From: Bacteroidota bacterium
GTDB taxonomy: Bacteria; Bacteroidota; Bacteroidia; Flavobacteriales; Weeksellaceae
Reading direction: 5' to 3'
Length of the DNA stretch: 60,114 nucleotides
Assembly (NCBI GenBank): GCA_023457935.1
Contig: JAEXBA010000028.1
Span: 1-60,114, forward strand
Shown here: piece after piece, positions 51,228-60,063 of the stretch
Layout: each line of letters begins with the position of its first letter
Numbering within the stretch: position 1 is the stretch's first letter
Made by a program: the position numbers and the translations under genes
The notes under the pieces: generated by a model
Databases searched by the model: none
Seen by the model: the letters and a program-made list of their open reading frames with translations, nothing else
Told to the model about the DNA's origin: nothing

Positions 51228-52013
51228 TTACAAATCCTCGGTTTCAGCCAAAAGTTCAGCAATATCTTTCACCTGAACTTCGCCTTCTTTGTTGAAATGC
51301 TTTACACCATCAGTAATCATCGTGTTGCAAAACGGACAGCCGGTTGCAATTACGTTCGGTTTTTCGTTGAGCGCTTCTTCTGTACGCTCAATATTAATGT
51401 CTTTATTGCCTTTTTCCGGTTCCTTAAACATCTGCGCTCCTCCTGCTCCGCAGCATAATCCGTTTTGTTTGCAGCGCTTCATTTCAACAAGTTCTGTATC
51501 CAGTTTTGCCAGTAAATCTCGCGGTGCTTCATATTCATCATTGGCGCGGCCGAGATAACACGGATCGTGGAACGTAATTTTTTTGCCTTCAAACTTTCCG
51601 CCTTCAATTTTTAGGCGTCCAGCTTCCATCAACTGTTTCAGAAACTGTGTATGGTGCAGCACTTCATATTTACCTCCAAGATTTGGATATTCATTCTTAA
51701 GCGTATTGAAGCAGTGCGGGCAGGCAGTAACGATTTTCTTTACCTCGTAAGCATTCAGGATTTCGATATTCGTAAGGGCCATCATCTGGAAAACGAATTC
51801 GTTTCCTGCTCTTTTTGCGGGATCGCCGGTACAGGATTCTTCCTGGCCCAGAACCGCAAATTCAACCCCGATTTTGTCCAGAATCTTACAGAAAGCGCGT
51901 GTGATTTTTTTTGCACGGTCGTCAAAACTTCCGGCGCAGCCAACCCAAAACAATACTTCCGGTGATTTTCCTTCTGCGGCATATTCTGCCATGGTCTTTA
52001 TCGTAAACTCCAT
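51228..52013 (-). CDS. CCG-domain Fe-S protein (HdrB/LutA-like)
   Basis: 261 residues with two CCG domains (cysteine-rich domain of heterodisulfide reductase subunit B, lactate and glycolate oxidases). The first has FWVGCAGSFDDR, EESCTGD and TACPHCF (C98, C101). The second has HDPCYLGR, GLCCGAGG (C187, C188) and TGCPFCN (C226, C229). In HdrB such domains hold a non-cubane [4Fe-4S] cluster. It pairs with the membrane Fe-S protein (52636-53979) that precedes it in the operon, with one secreted protein in between. Confidence 0.9.
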   Translation of the reverse strand: MEFTIKTMAEYAAEGKSPEVLFWVGCAGSFDDRAKKITRAFCKILDKIGVEFAVLGQEESCTGDPAKRAGNEFVFQMMALTNIEILNAYEVKKIVTACPHCFNTLKNEYPNLGGKYEVLHHTQFLKQLMEAGRLKIEGGKFEGKKITFHDPCYLGRANDEYEAPRDLLAKLDTELVEMKRCKQNGLCCGAGGAQMFKEPEKGNKDINIERTEEALNEKPNVIATGCPFCNTMITDGVKHFNKEGEVQVKDIAELLAETEDL

Positions 52014-52034
52014 CTTTATGATCTCTGTTTTAAA

Positions 52035-52634
52035 CTATTCTACTGTTTTCTGGTAATATTCGTTTGCTTTCTTCATAATGTCCTCTGCGAGAAGCGAACT
52101 GTACATTGCATTTCCCTCATCATGATTGAGGTATTTCCAGGTTCCGGAAGTTTTTTTGTCGTTGATGGCCACCATCATTCCGGACTTGTCTGCACGCAGT
52201 GTAGTGGCATCAGTGAAAACTGCGCTGATTCCGGCATCGGCCATCAGTTTCACCATTAAATCCTGTGCTTCTTTCTCCTGTGCCTTCTTAAAATTCATCT
52301 GAAACCTCGAAGGATACACTACAAAAGCATATTTGCCGCCATTTTTTGACTGGAAAATTTCAGAAACTTCATACCGGTCTCCTTCGTCAGCCAGAATCTG
52401 TGTGGAAAATTCAGCGTTCCCTGCGAACATCTGCTCAAACATACCTTCCAGCATATCGCGGTCAAATTTTTCAAAAAGTGCCGGATACGTTGCACTGAAA
52501 ATACCGTCGTAATTTTTATCCTGAAAATACTTCACAAAAGCCCGCGAATCTTCCTGTATTTTTTTCTGATCAGCCGACTGACCGAAAAAACATACTGAGA
52601 ACAGAACTGTGAATAATAAAACGAACTTTTTCAT
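52035..52634 (-). CDS. Secreted protein of unknown function
   Basis: 199 residues, signal peptide MKKFVLLFTVLFSVCFFGQ, then an alpha/beta part (AFVKYFQDKNYDGIFSATYP, VSEIFQSKNGGKYAFVVYPS). No motif is recognised. It begins 1 bp after the membrane Fe-S gene and ends 21 bp before the CCG gene. Its insertion between two redox subunits suggests it is a periplasmic partner, but that is inference. Confidence 0.78.
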   Translation of the reverse strand: MKKFVLLFTVLFSVCFFGQSADQKKIQEDSRAFVKYFQDKNYDGIFSATYPALFEKFDRDMLEGMFEQMFAGNAEFSTQILADEGDRYEVSEIFQSKNGGKYAFVVYPSRFQMNFKKAQEKEAQDLMVKLMADAGISAVFTDATTLRADKSGMMVAINDKKTSGTWKYLNHDEGNAMYSSLLAEDIMKKANEYYQKTVE

Positions 52635-52635
52635 T

Positions 52636-53979
52636 TTAGCTGTCGGTTGCCCAGTTTAATCTGTCGGCCTGGTTGTACTGCCAAGGAGCAGCATTGTTCT
52701 CAATATTATTGTTCATCAGCTGCCATTCGTGCGGCATTGATGATTCTTCCATCACCATATATCTTCTGAGATCCATAATAATGGAAAGCGGGTCAATCAG
52801 TACCGGACACGCTTCCACGCAGGCATTACACGTTGTACAAGCACGAAGCTCTTCTCTCTGGATATGGTCATCCAGCAGTTTCTTGCCGTCGTCTACAAAT
52901 TTCCCGTTTTTATTGATGTTTTTTCCTACTTCTTCAACACGGTCGCGGGTATCCATCATGATTTTCCTTGGAGAAAGTTTTTTACCCGTAAGATTCGCCG
53001 GACAAACTGCTGTACAGCGTCCGCATTCTGTACAGGTATACGCATTGAGAAGCTGAACCTGGTTAAGATCAAAAATATCGTTGGCTCCAAATTTTTCCGG
53101 AACCGCATTAGGATCGGCTTCCGGCGGAGCTGCATAAGGATCGGCGTTGGGATCCATCATCAGCTTTATTTCCTTGGTTACAGACTCAAGATTCCTGAAC
53201 TGTCCTTTCTTATTAAGATTGGCGTACCATGTATTCGGAAAAGCAAAAATGATGTGTAAATGTTTTGAATAATAAAGATAATTCATGAAGAAAAGAATTC
53301 CCACAAAGTGAAACCACCATGCTGCTCTTTCAGCAAAAATCAAGAGGCCGCTGTCGAAAGAGAACCATTCATAAACCGGTACAAAAAGGTACTGACTGAT
53401 TGGGAAGAAACCGTGATGCGCATAACCTTCAACACCTCTTGTCTGCAGAATGAAATCGGTAGAATTCATTTTGAAGAAAGCCATCATCAACAGGAATTCA
53501 ATGACAAGAATCCAGTTGGCGTCATTTTTTGGCCATCCGAAAAGCTCTTTCATGGTAAGTCTTTTCACACCGTAGAAATTTCTTCTGATAAAAAAAACTA
53601 CAACTGCGAAAACCACCAGAATTGCAAGAATTTCAAGCGTTGCCGTAAATGCTGAATACAGCGTGTCGCCCATTACTGAAGCCAGCACACGGTGTGTCCC
53701 AAAAATACCGTCGATGATAATTTCGATCAGTTCAATATTAATGATGACGAAACCAACATACACCAAAACATGCAGAAAGCCGGCGATAGGCCGCGCTCCC
53801 ATCTTGCTCTGCCCCATGGCTACATTAAACATGGTGGACCACCGCTCACCTTTTCTGTCGGATCTGTTAACAGGCTTCGCAAGCAGGATATTCCTGTAAA
53901 TTTCTTTTAAACTTTTGATGAAAAGGCCGAATCCGGCAATCAGTAGAATTACAAAAAGTATATTGTCCAGGTACTGCAT
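52636..53979 (-). CDS. Membrane Fe-S / cytochrome-b-like redox protein (HdrE/DsrM-HdrC-like fusion)
   Basis: 447 residues. Residues 1-245 hold about five membrane helices with histidines in places expected for b-heme ligands (H70 in AGFLHVLVYVGF, H224 in AWWFHFVGIL, H240/H242 in SKHLHII), as in NarI/DsrM/HdrE. Residues 316-391 hold two [4Fe-4S] motifs, CTECGRCTAVCP and CTTCNACVEACP, as in HdrC. With the CCG protein it resembles a membrane HdrDE-type or quinone-linked oxidoreductase; the electron donor is unknown. Confidence 0.85.
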   Translation of the reverse strand: MQYLDNILFVILLIAGFGLFIKSLKEIYRNILLAKPVNRSDRKGERWSTMFNVAMGQSKMGARPIAGFLHVLVYVGFVIINIELIEIIIDGIFGTHRVLASVMGDTLYSAFTATLEILAILVVFAVVVFFIRRNFYGVKRLTMKELFGWPKNDANWILVIEFLLMMAFFKMNSTDFILQTRGVEGYAHHGFFPISQYLFVPVYEWFSFDSGLLIFAERAAWWFHFVGILFFMNYLYYSKHLHIIFAFPNTWYANLNKKGQFRNLESVTKEIKLMMDPNADPYAAPPEADPNAVPEKFGANDIFDLNQVQLLNAYTCTECGRCTAVCPANLTGKKLSPRKIMMDTRDRVEEVGKNINKNGKFVDDGKKLLDDHIQREELRACTTCNACVEACPVLIDPLSIIMDLRRYMVMEESSMPHEWQLMNNNIENNAAPWQYNQADRLNWATDS

Positions 53980-53990
53980 ACAGCTTTATA

Positions 53991-54941
53991 TTAGTCTTTA
54001 TTGTTCTTTCCGAAAACTGAGAAATTCAGGTATCTTTTAGGGTTTGCTTTCAAATCTTCCACCAATGCATTAAGGTTTCTTGAAGTCTCCTCAAGATTGT
54101 CGTAAAGTTGCTCATCTTTCATCACTTTTCCAAGCGATCCCTCACCGTTCTGTATGCCAGAAATAACGGTATTGAGTTTCGCTACAGTCTGATCAAGATT
54201 GGCAATGGTAGCATTCAGTTTCTGCGTATCAATGCTTTCAGCAAGTCTGCCGTATTTATCCACCGCAGTATTGGCTGAAACCACAGCAATATTCGCATTG
54301 TCCAGTACTTTCTGAAGTCTCGGATCGTTGTTGGCCAAAAGCGTATTGGCACCCCGTGATGTTCCTTCGAAACCAGCAACGGTACGGTTCAGGTTCGAAA
54401 GCAACAAACGGATTTCAGCTCTGTTTCTCTCATCCAGAACTTTACTGGCAGAGTTGGCCAAAGAGTCAATTCTTTTAATTGCTTCCTGTAGCTGATCTTT
54501 CACGGGACCAACCTGAGAACCGATATTATTGAGCATTGAAAGTTTTACAGCGCCCTGTAGAGTGTCGCCGTCCTGAGCATAAGGTGCTCCGTACGCCAGG
54601 TTAATTCTCATTTCCTTTGCGGACATGATTCCCGGTTCAAAAACCTCTACTGTTGATTTCCGCGAAAACTCAAAATCATCATTCACTGTGAACTTCACTA
54701 CAAAATGCATCTTGCCGCTTTTGTGAGTCTGCGGTATAATCTGGTCAATCTGCCCAACCTTCAGTCCGTTAATGGAAACGCGGCTTGAGGGCTCCAGGCC
54801 TTCCACGTTATCATATTTCGCATAAAAAATATTATCAGTTGTGAAAAGGTTTTTCCCTCTCATAAACTGAAACAATATGACGAAGCCAACAATTGCGATA
54901 ACAGCAATTAATCCGGCCTTGATTTCTTTAGTTAATTTCAT
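53991..54941 (-). CDS. MCE/MlaD family substrate-binding protein
   Basis: 316 residues: N-terminal membrane anchor (about 9-27), then one MCE domain (about 35-115, NVEGLEPSSRVSINGLKVGQ, GIMSAKEMRINLAYGAP). A long helical region (about 140-300) carries a heptad pattern typical of the MlaD/PqiB needle-type proteins. It binds and passes lipids between membranes. No MlaE/MlaF permease or ATPase lies next to it; the neighbours are redox proteins. Confidence 0.9.
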   Translation of the reverse strand: MKLTKEIKAGLIAVIAIVGFVILFQFMRGKNLFTTDNIFYAKYDNVEGLEPSSRVSINGLKVGQIDQIIPQTHKSGKMHFVVKFTVNDDFEFSRKSTVEVFEPGIMSAKEMRINLAYGAPYAQDGDTLQGAVKLSMLNNIGSQVGPVKDQLQEAIKRIDSLANSASKVLDERNRAEIRLLLSNLNRTVAGFEGTSRGANTLLANNDPRLQKVLDNANIAVVSANTAVDKYGRLAESIDTQKLNATIANLDQTVAKLNTVISGIQNGEGSLGKVMKDEQLYDNLEETSRNLNALVEDLKANPKRYLNFSVFGKNNKD

Positions 54942-54992
54942 TGAAAATAATTTCTGTTAACAAATATAAGATATTTTAGCAACCTTATTACA

Positions 54993-55022
54993 GATAAAAA
55001 GCGGCAAATATACTGCCGCTTT
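54993..55022 (-). terminator. Terminator of the PpiD-like gene
   Basis: AAAGCGGCA/TGCCGCTTT (54998-55006/55014-55022), 7-nt loop. On the minus strand followed by TTATC after TTT. Confidence 0.78.
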
Positions 55023-55042
55023 ATTAATATTATGATAAATAA

Positions 55043-57187
55043 TTACTGTTGCTGTCCTTTATCCCAAACCTCAACTCTGTAATCTTTGATATCGGCGTTG
55101 TCCTGTAAACTCTTCAGGAATGCCTGTCCGAACATCTGCGCATTCTGCTGCGTTACCGACTGTGTAATCTGTTTGATATCTCCCGGCTGCTTGTTTACAG
55201 TTTCATTCTTCTTGGTCAGAACATAAACTCCAGTCATTCCTTCTACCGGATTTGAAGTTTTTCCTTTTGCCACTCCAAATGCCGCTCCGGCAACTTTCGG
55301 CTCCATCGCTCCGTTAACCTGAGGACTCAGAAGATTAACCTGCGCAGACTGTTTTGCTGATGCAAATGTTTTCGCAAGTTGATCAAGGTTGGTGGTTTTT
55401 CCGATTTTAGCAATAATCTGTTTAGCTGCCAGCTGATTTTTCACGACAGGCTCAATTTGCTCTCTTACCGATTCCGGATCTACAGTTCCTTTCTCCTGCT
55501 TACCGTTAAGGTAAACCACTACTTTATCACCGGTACCTTCAACAGTGAAAAATTCGGTATTGCCTTTTTCTCTGTCTTTGTGGAACGCCCAGGAAATAAT
55601 CTCCTCGTCTTTCGCAGAATTCACACCCTGCAGCTGTCCGTCGAAACGCTTAACACTTTTCGGATTGGAGAAGCTGTAATTATTTTTCTTGGCAAGGTTG
55701 GCAAAATCGTTGAAAGATTTCCCCTGAATCTGCTGAATGAATCGTCTTGCTTTCTTGTCGGTCTCTGCCTCAGTTTCCTGTGACGGCTTGATAACTTTTA
55801 CAAGATTGGCCACTTTATACGTCATTGCTCCGGATTTTTTATCCTGGATATTGATGATGTGGTAACCGAACTGTGTTTCCACAACTCCAGTGGAACCTTT
55901 CCCATTGTTGGCAAGGAAGCTCAGGAATTCAGGAACGAACGGCGTTTCCGGTGTTGTCCAGCCCACGCTTCCGCCCTGCTGTGCTGATCCCGGATCGTTG
56001 GAAAGGTTTACAAACTCCTCAAATCTTGCCGGCGCTGCTTTAACAATAGCTCCAATTGAATCTGCAAGTTTTTTGGCGTCTTCCTTTGTTCTGGTTACAC
56101 CCTGTCCTGCAGGACTGTCTTTATGTGCAATTAGGATATGTCTTGAAAGTGTGGAATCCGAAGGTTTCTTACCCAGCATTTTGGAAACCACATAGGCGCC
56201 CTGTTCTTTGTAAGGGCCAAAAGTCTGTCCAACTGCCGCTCCAGCAGCCCAATCTTTTATTGAAGGCGGAAGCTGGTTTGCATTCAGATATGTCGGATTG
56301 AAAGGCGCATCAGAATTAAGTGCTACAAACATTGAATCGTTTGTTGTATTCGCAAAACTTTCTGTTGAACCGGTTGATGCATCACCTTTAGTGAAAAGAT
56401 CAGTAATCTGCTTCTGAGCAGCCGCATCATCTGCTGCGCTAGCTTCAGAAGGGAAAAACACCAGACCTAAATTAACAGAAGGGTCTGTTTTATAAGTATT
56501 CGGATAATCTTTGATATAATTGGCAAGATCTTCTGTTGTTACCTTTATTGGATTTTTTGCCAGATACTGCCCATAATCCACTTTTACAAAATCAATGTCA
56601 GCAAGTTTATCTCTCTGGCTCATCATTTCCTCTGCTTCTTTCTTGCCTGTTGTGATACCGCCGGTAATATTGGAGAACACTTCGCGGGCCATCATTCTGT
56701 ACTCAATGGATTTTCTTGTTTTGTTCCACTGGTTCAGCATCTCAACGTTTCCGCTGTTCTGAAGGTCTTCCAGCTGCTTCTGAATTTCTTTTGTTTTGAA
56801 ATTTCCTTTTTCATCAAAATTCTGAGGATTCTGTGCGAACATTGGATCGAACTGAAGCTGGTTCCAGAAAAAATCATCGGTCATTTCGAAACCCAGTTTT
56901 TCAAACTGCTGTTTAATCAGTTTGCTCTGTACCATCATCTGCCACGCCTGCTCTTCCAGTCCGGTTCCGGGCTGTCCCTGCTGCTGCGCCTGCTGCTGAA
57001 GCACAAAAAGCTGATCCATATATTCATCACGGGTAATTTTTTCACCGTTTACTTTCCCCAAAACCATCGGATCTTTTCCAAAAAGTTTATCCAAACTGTC
57101 CGGATTCACCAAAAACGCAAGAAGTGCAAGGGCAATAATCCCCATCAACAAAATAGGTCTTTTTCTAATTTCTCCTAATACTGCCAT
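55043..57187 (-). CDS. PpiD/SurA-type periplasmic folding factor
   Basis: 714 residues with an N-terminal membrane anchor (about 11-27) and a SurA_N chaperone domain (GKVNGEKITRDEYMDQLFVL). A parvulin domain is at about 343-455 (SRHILIAHKDSPAGQGVTRT, GGSVGWTTPETPFVPEFL, TQFGYHIINI), followed by a second, degenerate parvulin-like part. It catalyses cis-trans proline isomerisation and helps fold outer-membrane proteins. The glutamine-rich stretch QQQAQQQGQPG is a local low-complexity run. Single-gene unit, upstream of the MCE operon. Confidence 0.92.
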   Translation of the reverse strand: MAVLGEIRKRPILLMGIIALALLAFLVNPDSLDKLFGKDPMVLGKVNGEKITRDEYMDQLFVLQQQAQQQGQPGTGLEEQAWQMMVQSKLIKQQFEKLGFEMTDDFFWNQLQFDPMFAQNPQNFDEKGNFKTKEIQKQLEDLQNSGNVEMLNQWNKTRKSIEYRMMAREVFSNITGGITTGKKEAEEMMSQRDKLADIDFVKVDYGQYLAKNPIKVTTEDLANYIKDYPNTYKTDPSVNLGLVFFPSEASAADDAAAQKQITDLFTKGDASTGSTESFANTTNDSMFVALNSDAPFNPTYLNANQLPPSIKDWAAGAAVGQTFGPYKEQGAYVVSKMLGKKPSDSTLSRHILIAHKDSPAGQGVTRTKEDAKKLADSIGAIVKAAPARFEEFVNLSNDPGSAQQGGSVGWTTPETPFVPEFLSFLANNGKGSTGVVETQFGYHIINIQDKKSGAMTYKVANLVKVIKPSQETEAETDKKARRFIQQIQGKSFNDFANLAKKNNYSFSNPKSVKRFDGQLQGVNSAKDEEIISWAFHKDREKGNTEFFTVEGTGDKVVVYLNGKQEKGTVDPESVREQIEPVVKNQLAAKQIIAKIGKTTNLDQLAKTFASAKQSAQVNLLSPQVNGAMEPKVAGAAFGVAKGKTSNPVEGMTGVYVLTKKNETVNKQPGDIKQITQSVTQQNAQMFGQAFLKSLQDNADIKDYRVEVWDKGQQQ

Positions 57188-57420
57188 TTTATTGTTATGT
57201 ATATTTTATCAGTCTGCGAAAATACACATTTTTAACAGATTACTAAAATTTAGAGCTAATTTTTGGAAACAGTGCCAAATAAAAGGCAAAAAGGAAATTT
57301 TGACCGCATTTGCGCGCATTGCTTCAGTGGCACAGGAATTGAGAATTTTCTTCTGCAACATATATTTAGAAGGCAAAATTTAACATCCCTTACTTTTTTG
57401 CCCAGTTTTTAATTTTCGAT

Positions 57421-57437
57421 AATGACAGATTGTCATT
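57421..57437. promoter_or_regulatory. Inverted repeat just upstream of lon
   Basis: AATGACA-GAT-TGTCATT, 7-bp arms with a 3-nt centre, ending 12 bp before the lon ATG. A candidate operator or 5'-UTR hairpin; heat-shock control by a repressor is possible, but the CIRCE sequence itself is absent. Confidence 0.35.
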
Positions 57438-57449
57438 CTTTTTATAATT

Positions 57450-59858
57450 ATGATTAACGAACTTGAGGATATCAACCTGGAGGAAATGATGGACAGTAAT
57501 TTCAGTATTGTAACTGAAGAAATAAACCTTAACGACTTTCTGGAAACCAAAGAAAATACGGATCAGAAACTCTTTCCGATTCTTCCGGTAAGAAATATGG
57601 TAATGTTCCCGAAAGTGGTAATTCCCATTACTGCGGGAAGAGAAATGTCGATAAAACTGCTTGAAGAAGCACAGAAAAACAACGAACTGATTGGAATCCT
57701 GAGTCAAAAAAATTCCAATATTGAAAATCCTGTTGATGCAGATCTTTACAGCGTCGGAACTTTAGCAAAAATCATCAAAATAATCAAGCTGCCAGAAGGA
57801 AACATTACGGCGATTACTAAAGGTTTTGGGAGATTCAAAATTAAAAATTTCAAGGAAGTGAAGCCTTACTTCAAGGCGGAAATCACAAAACTGAAGGAAG
57901 TTTCACCAAAGAAAAAAGAAGAGTACGAAGCTTTAATTGAGAACATTAAAGACCTTTCGGACAAAATCATCAACCTTGATCCAAATATTCCGAATGCAGC
58001 GAGTTTTGCACTGAAAAACATCAATGGTGAAGAAGACTTGCTGAATTTCATCTGCTCCAATGCTACATTTTCGGCGGACAAAAAGCAAATGCTTCTGGAA
58101 GAAAAAAGTCTTCTGCTAAGAGCAGAAAAACTCTACGAAATTCTTCACGACGATTTTCGCAAACTGGAACTGCGCAACCAGATTCATCAGAAAACTTCCA
58201 AGGATTTAGACAAACAGCAACGCGAATATTTTCTGAATCAGCAGATGAAAACCATTCAGGAAGAATTAGGAGGCGGTGCAGAAAGCGATGCAGACGAACT
58301 TCGTGAAAAAGCAAAAAATCTGAAATGGAACGAGGAAGTTCAGGAACATTTTGAAAAGGAACTCGCTCGTCTGCAGAGACAGCATCCGAATTCACCGGAT
58401 TATAATGTTCAGAGAAATTATCTGGATTTCTTCACCGATTTGCCTTGGGGAAATTATTCGAAAGACATTTTTGATATCGTAAAAGCCGAAAAAGTTCTGG
58501 ACAAAGCACATTTCGGCCTGGAAGACATCAAGAAAAGAATTCTGGAACACATGGCGGTTCTGAAACTCAAAAACAACATGAAATCTCCAATTTTGTGTCT
58601 TGTCGGTCCTCCCGGAGTTGGAAAAACTTCACTCGGAAAATCCGTTGCAGACGCTTTGGGAAGAAAATATGTGAGGGTTTCTTTGGGCGGACTTCATGAC
58701 GAATCGGAAATTCGCGGCCACCGTAAAACCTATATTGGTGCGATGGCGGGAAGAATTTTACAGTCCATTAAAAAATCGGGAACTTCAAATCCGGTTGTGG
58801 TTCTGGATGAAATCGATAAAATCGGACAGGGAATGCACGGCGATCCAAGTTCTGCACTTTTGGAAGTACTTGATCCTGAACAGAATTCCACTTTCTACGT
58901 CAATTATCTGGAACACGGTTACGATTTGTCAAAAGTAATGTTTATTGCCACGGCAAATACACTTTCCAGCATTCAGAGTCCGTTGTTGGACAGAATGGAA
59001 GTCATTCAGATTGCGGGTTACACACTGGAAGAAAAAATTGAAATCGCCAAAAGACATTTAATTAAAAAACAGCAGGAAGAAAACGGTCTGAATTCAAAAT
59101 CATTCAGACTTGGAAATCCTGAACTGAAACATATTATCGATGCACACACTTCAGAAAGCGGTGTAAGATCTCTTGAAAAAAGAATTGCCGCAATTTCACG
59201 CTGGGTTGCGCTGCAAACTGCGATGGAAAAAGAGTACGAACCAAAAATTTCAGTAAAGAAAATCGATGAAATTCTGGGCGTTCCAAGACCAAAAAGTTTG
59301 TCGGAAATTACCGGAGTTCCTGGTGTTGTTACCGGTTTGGCGTGGACTTCTGTTGGTGGCGATATTCTGTTTATCGAAAGCATTCTGAGTAACGGAAAAG
59401 GAAATCTCACGATGACCGGAAATCTCGGAAATGTGATGAAAGAATCCGCAACCATCGCGCTGGAATACATCAAAGCAAAACATAAAGAACTCGGAATTTC
59501 GGAAGAAGAAATCGAGAAGAAAAACATCCACGTTCACGTGCCGGAAGGCGCAACGCCGAAAGACGGACCTTCTGCGGGAATTGCGATGCTGACTTCAATG
59601 GTTTCGAGTTTTAAAAATAAAAAAGTGAAACCTCATCTTGCCATGACAGGCGAAATTACGCTTCGCGGAAAAGTTTTACCGGTTGGAGGAATTAAAGAAA
59701 AACTTCTCGCTGCAAACCGTGCCGGAATAAAGGAAGTGATTCTTTGCGAAGCCAACCGAAAAGATGTGGAAGAAATCAAAAAAGATTACCTGAAAAATCT
59801 GAAAGTTTCTTACGTGAACCGAATGAGTGAAGTAGTGGATTTGGCTATTGAAAAATAG
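57450..59858 (+). CDS. lon: ATP-dependent protease Lon
   Basis: 802 residues. The N-terminal LON substrate-binding domain starts near residue 40 (FPILPVRNMVMFPKVVIPI). The AAA+ module has Walker A GPPGVGKT (about 386) and Walker B VVVLDEIDKIG. The protease domain has catalytic Ser 708 in PKDGPSAGIAM and the Lys in GGIKEKLLAANR (749-751). It degrades damaged and regulatory proteins in the cytoplasm. The long acidic N-terminal extension (LEDINLEEMMDSNFSIVTEE) is usual in this group. Confidence 0.97.
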   Translation: MINELEDINLEEMMDSNFSIVTEEINLNDFLETKENTDQKLFPILPVRNMVMFPKVVIPITAGREMSIKLLEEAQKNNELIGILSQKNSNIENPVDADLYSVGTLAKIIKIIKLPEGNITAITKGFGRFKIKNFKEVKPYFKAEITKLKEVSPKKKEEYEALIENIKDLSDKIINLDPNIPNAASFALKNINGEEDLLNFICSNATFSADKKQMLLEEKSLLLRAEKLYEILHDDFRKLELRNQIHQKTSKDLDKQQREYFLNQQMKTIQEELGGGAESDADELREKAKNLKWNEEVQEHFEKELARLQRQHPNSPDYNVQRNYLDFFTDLPWGNYSKDIFDIVKAEKVLDKAHFGLEDIKKRILEHMAVLKLKNNMKSPILCLVGPPGVGKTSLGKSVADALGRKYVRVSLGGLHDESEIRGHRKTYIGAMAGRILQSIKKSGTSNPVVVLDEIDKIGQGMHGDPSSALLEVLDPEQNSTFYVNYLEHGYDLSKVMFIATANTLSSIQSPLLDRMEVIQIAGYTLEEKIEIAKRHLIKKQQEENGLNSKSFRLGNPELKHIIDAHTSESGVRSLEKRIAAISRWVALQTAMEKEYEPKISVKKIDEILGVPRPKSLSEITGVPGVVTGLAWTSVGGDILFIESILSNGKGNLTMTGNLGNVMKESATIALEYIKAKHKELGISEEEIEKKNIHVHVPEGATPKDGPSAGIAMLTSMVSSFKNKKVKPHLAMTGEITLRGKVLPVGGIKEKLLAANRAGIKEVILCEANRKDVEEIKKDYLKNLKVSYVNRMSEVVDLAIEK

Positions 59859-59876
59859 AAGAAAAAGCACTTTTTA

Positions 59877-59926
59877 TTGCCACGAATGCACGAATAATAC
59901 TTTAAAAATTCGTGCATTCGTGGCAA
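59877..59926. repeat. REP-like long inverted repeat downstream of lon
   Basis: Two perfect 19-bp arms, TTGCCACGAATGCACGAAT (59877-59895) and its complement at 59908-59926, with a 12-nt loop. Each arm also holds an internal direct repeat CACGAAT. Such palindromes recur between genes in flavobacterial genomes; only one copy lies in this window. It could also end lon transcripts. Confidence 0.7.
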
Positions 59927-60063
59927 ATTTATTTTACAAAACACTGTTAACCAATCCATTATATCGAAAAACAGCTTTTACAGAAATTAAACAAATCCTT
60001 TACAAACTTTACAAAACTTTCAGGCGGAACTTTGACTCAGTTAAACCCACAAAATTTTCCGTT

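Noticed and set aside
57234..57366. Short minus-strand frame of about 45 codons beginning MLQKKILNS in the same gap
   Set aside because: Composition is not protein-like, there is no motif, and it runs through the likely 5' region of the PpiD-like gene.
57192..57383. 63-codon frame in the gap between the PpiD-like gene and lon
   Set aside because: Low complexity, no promoter or conserved motif, and a competing short frame of similar quality on the opposite strand; treated as noncoding.
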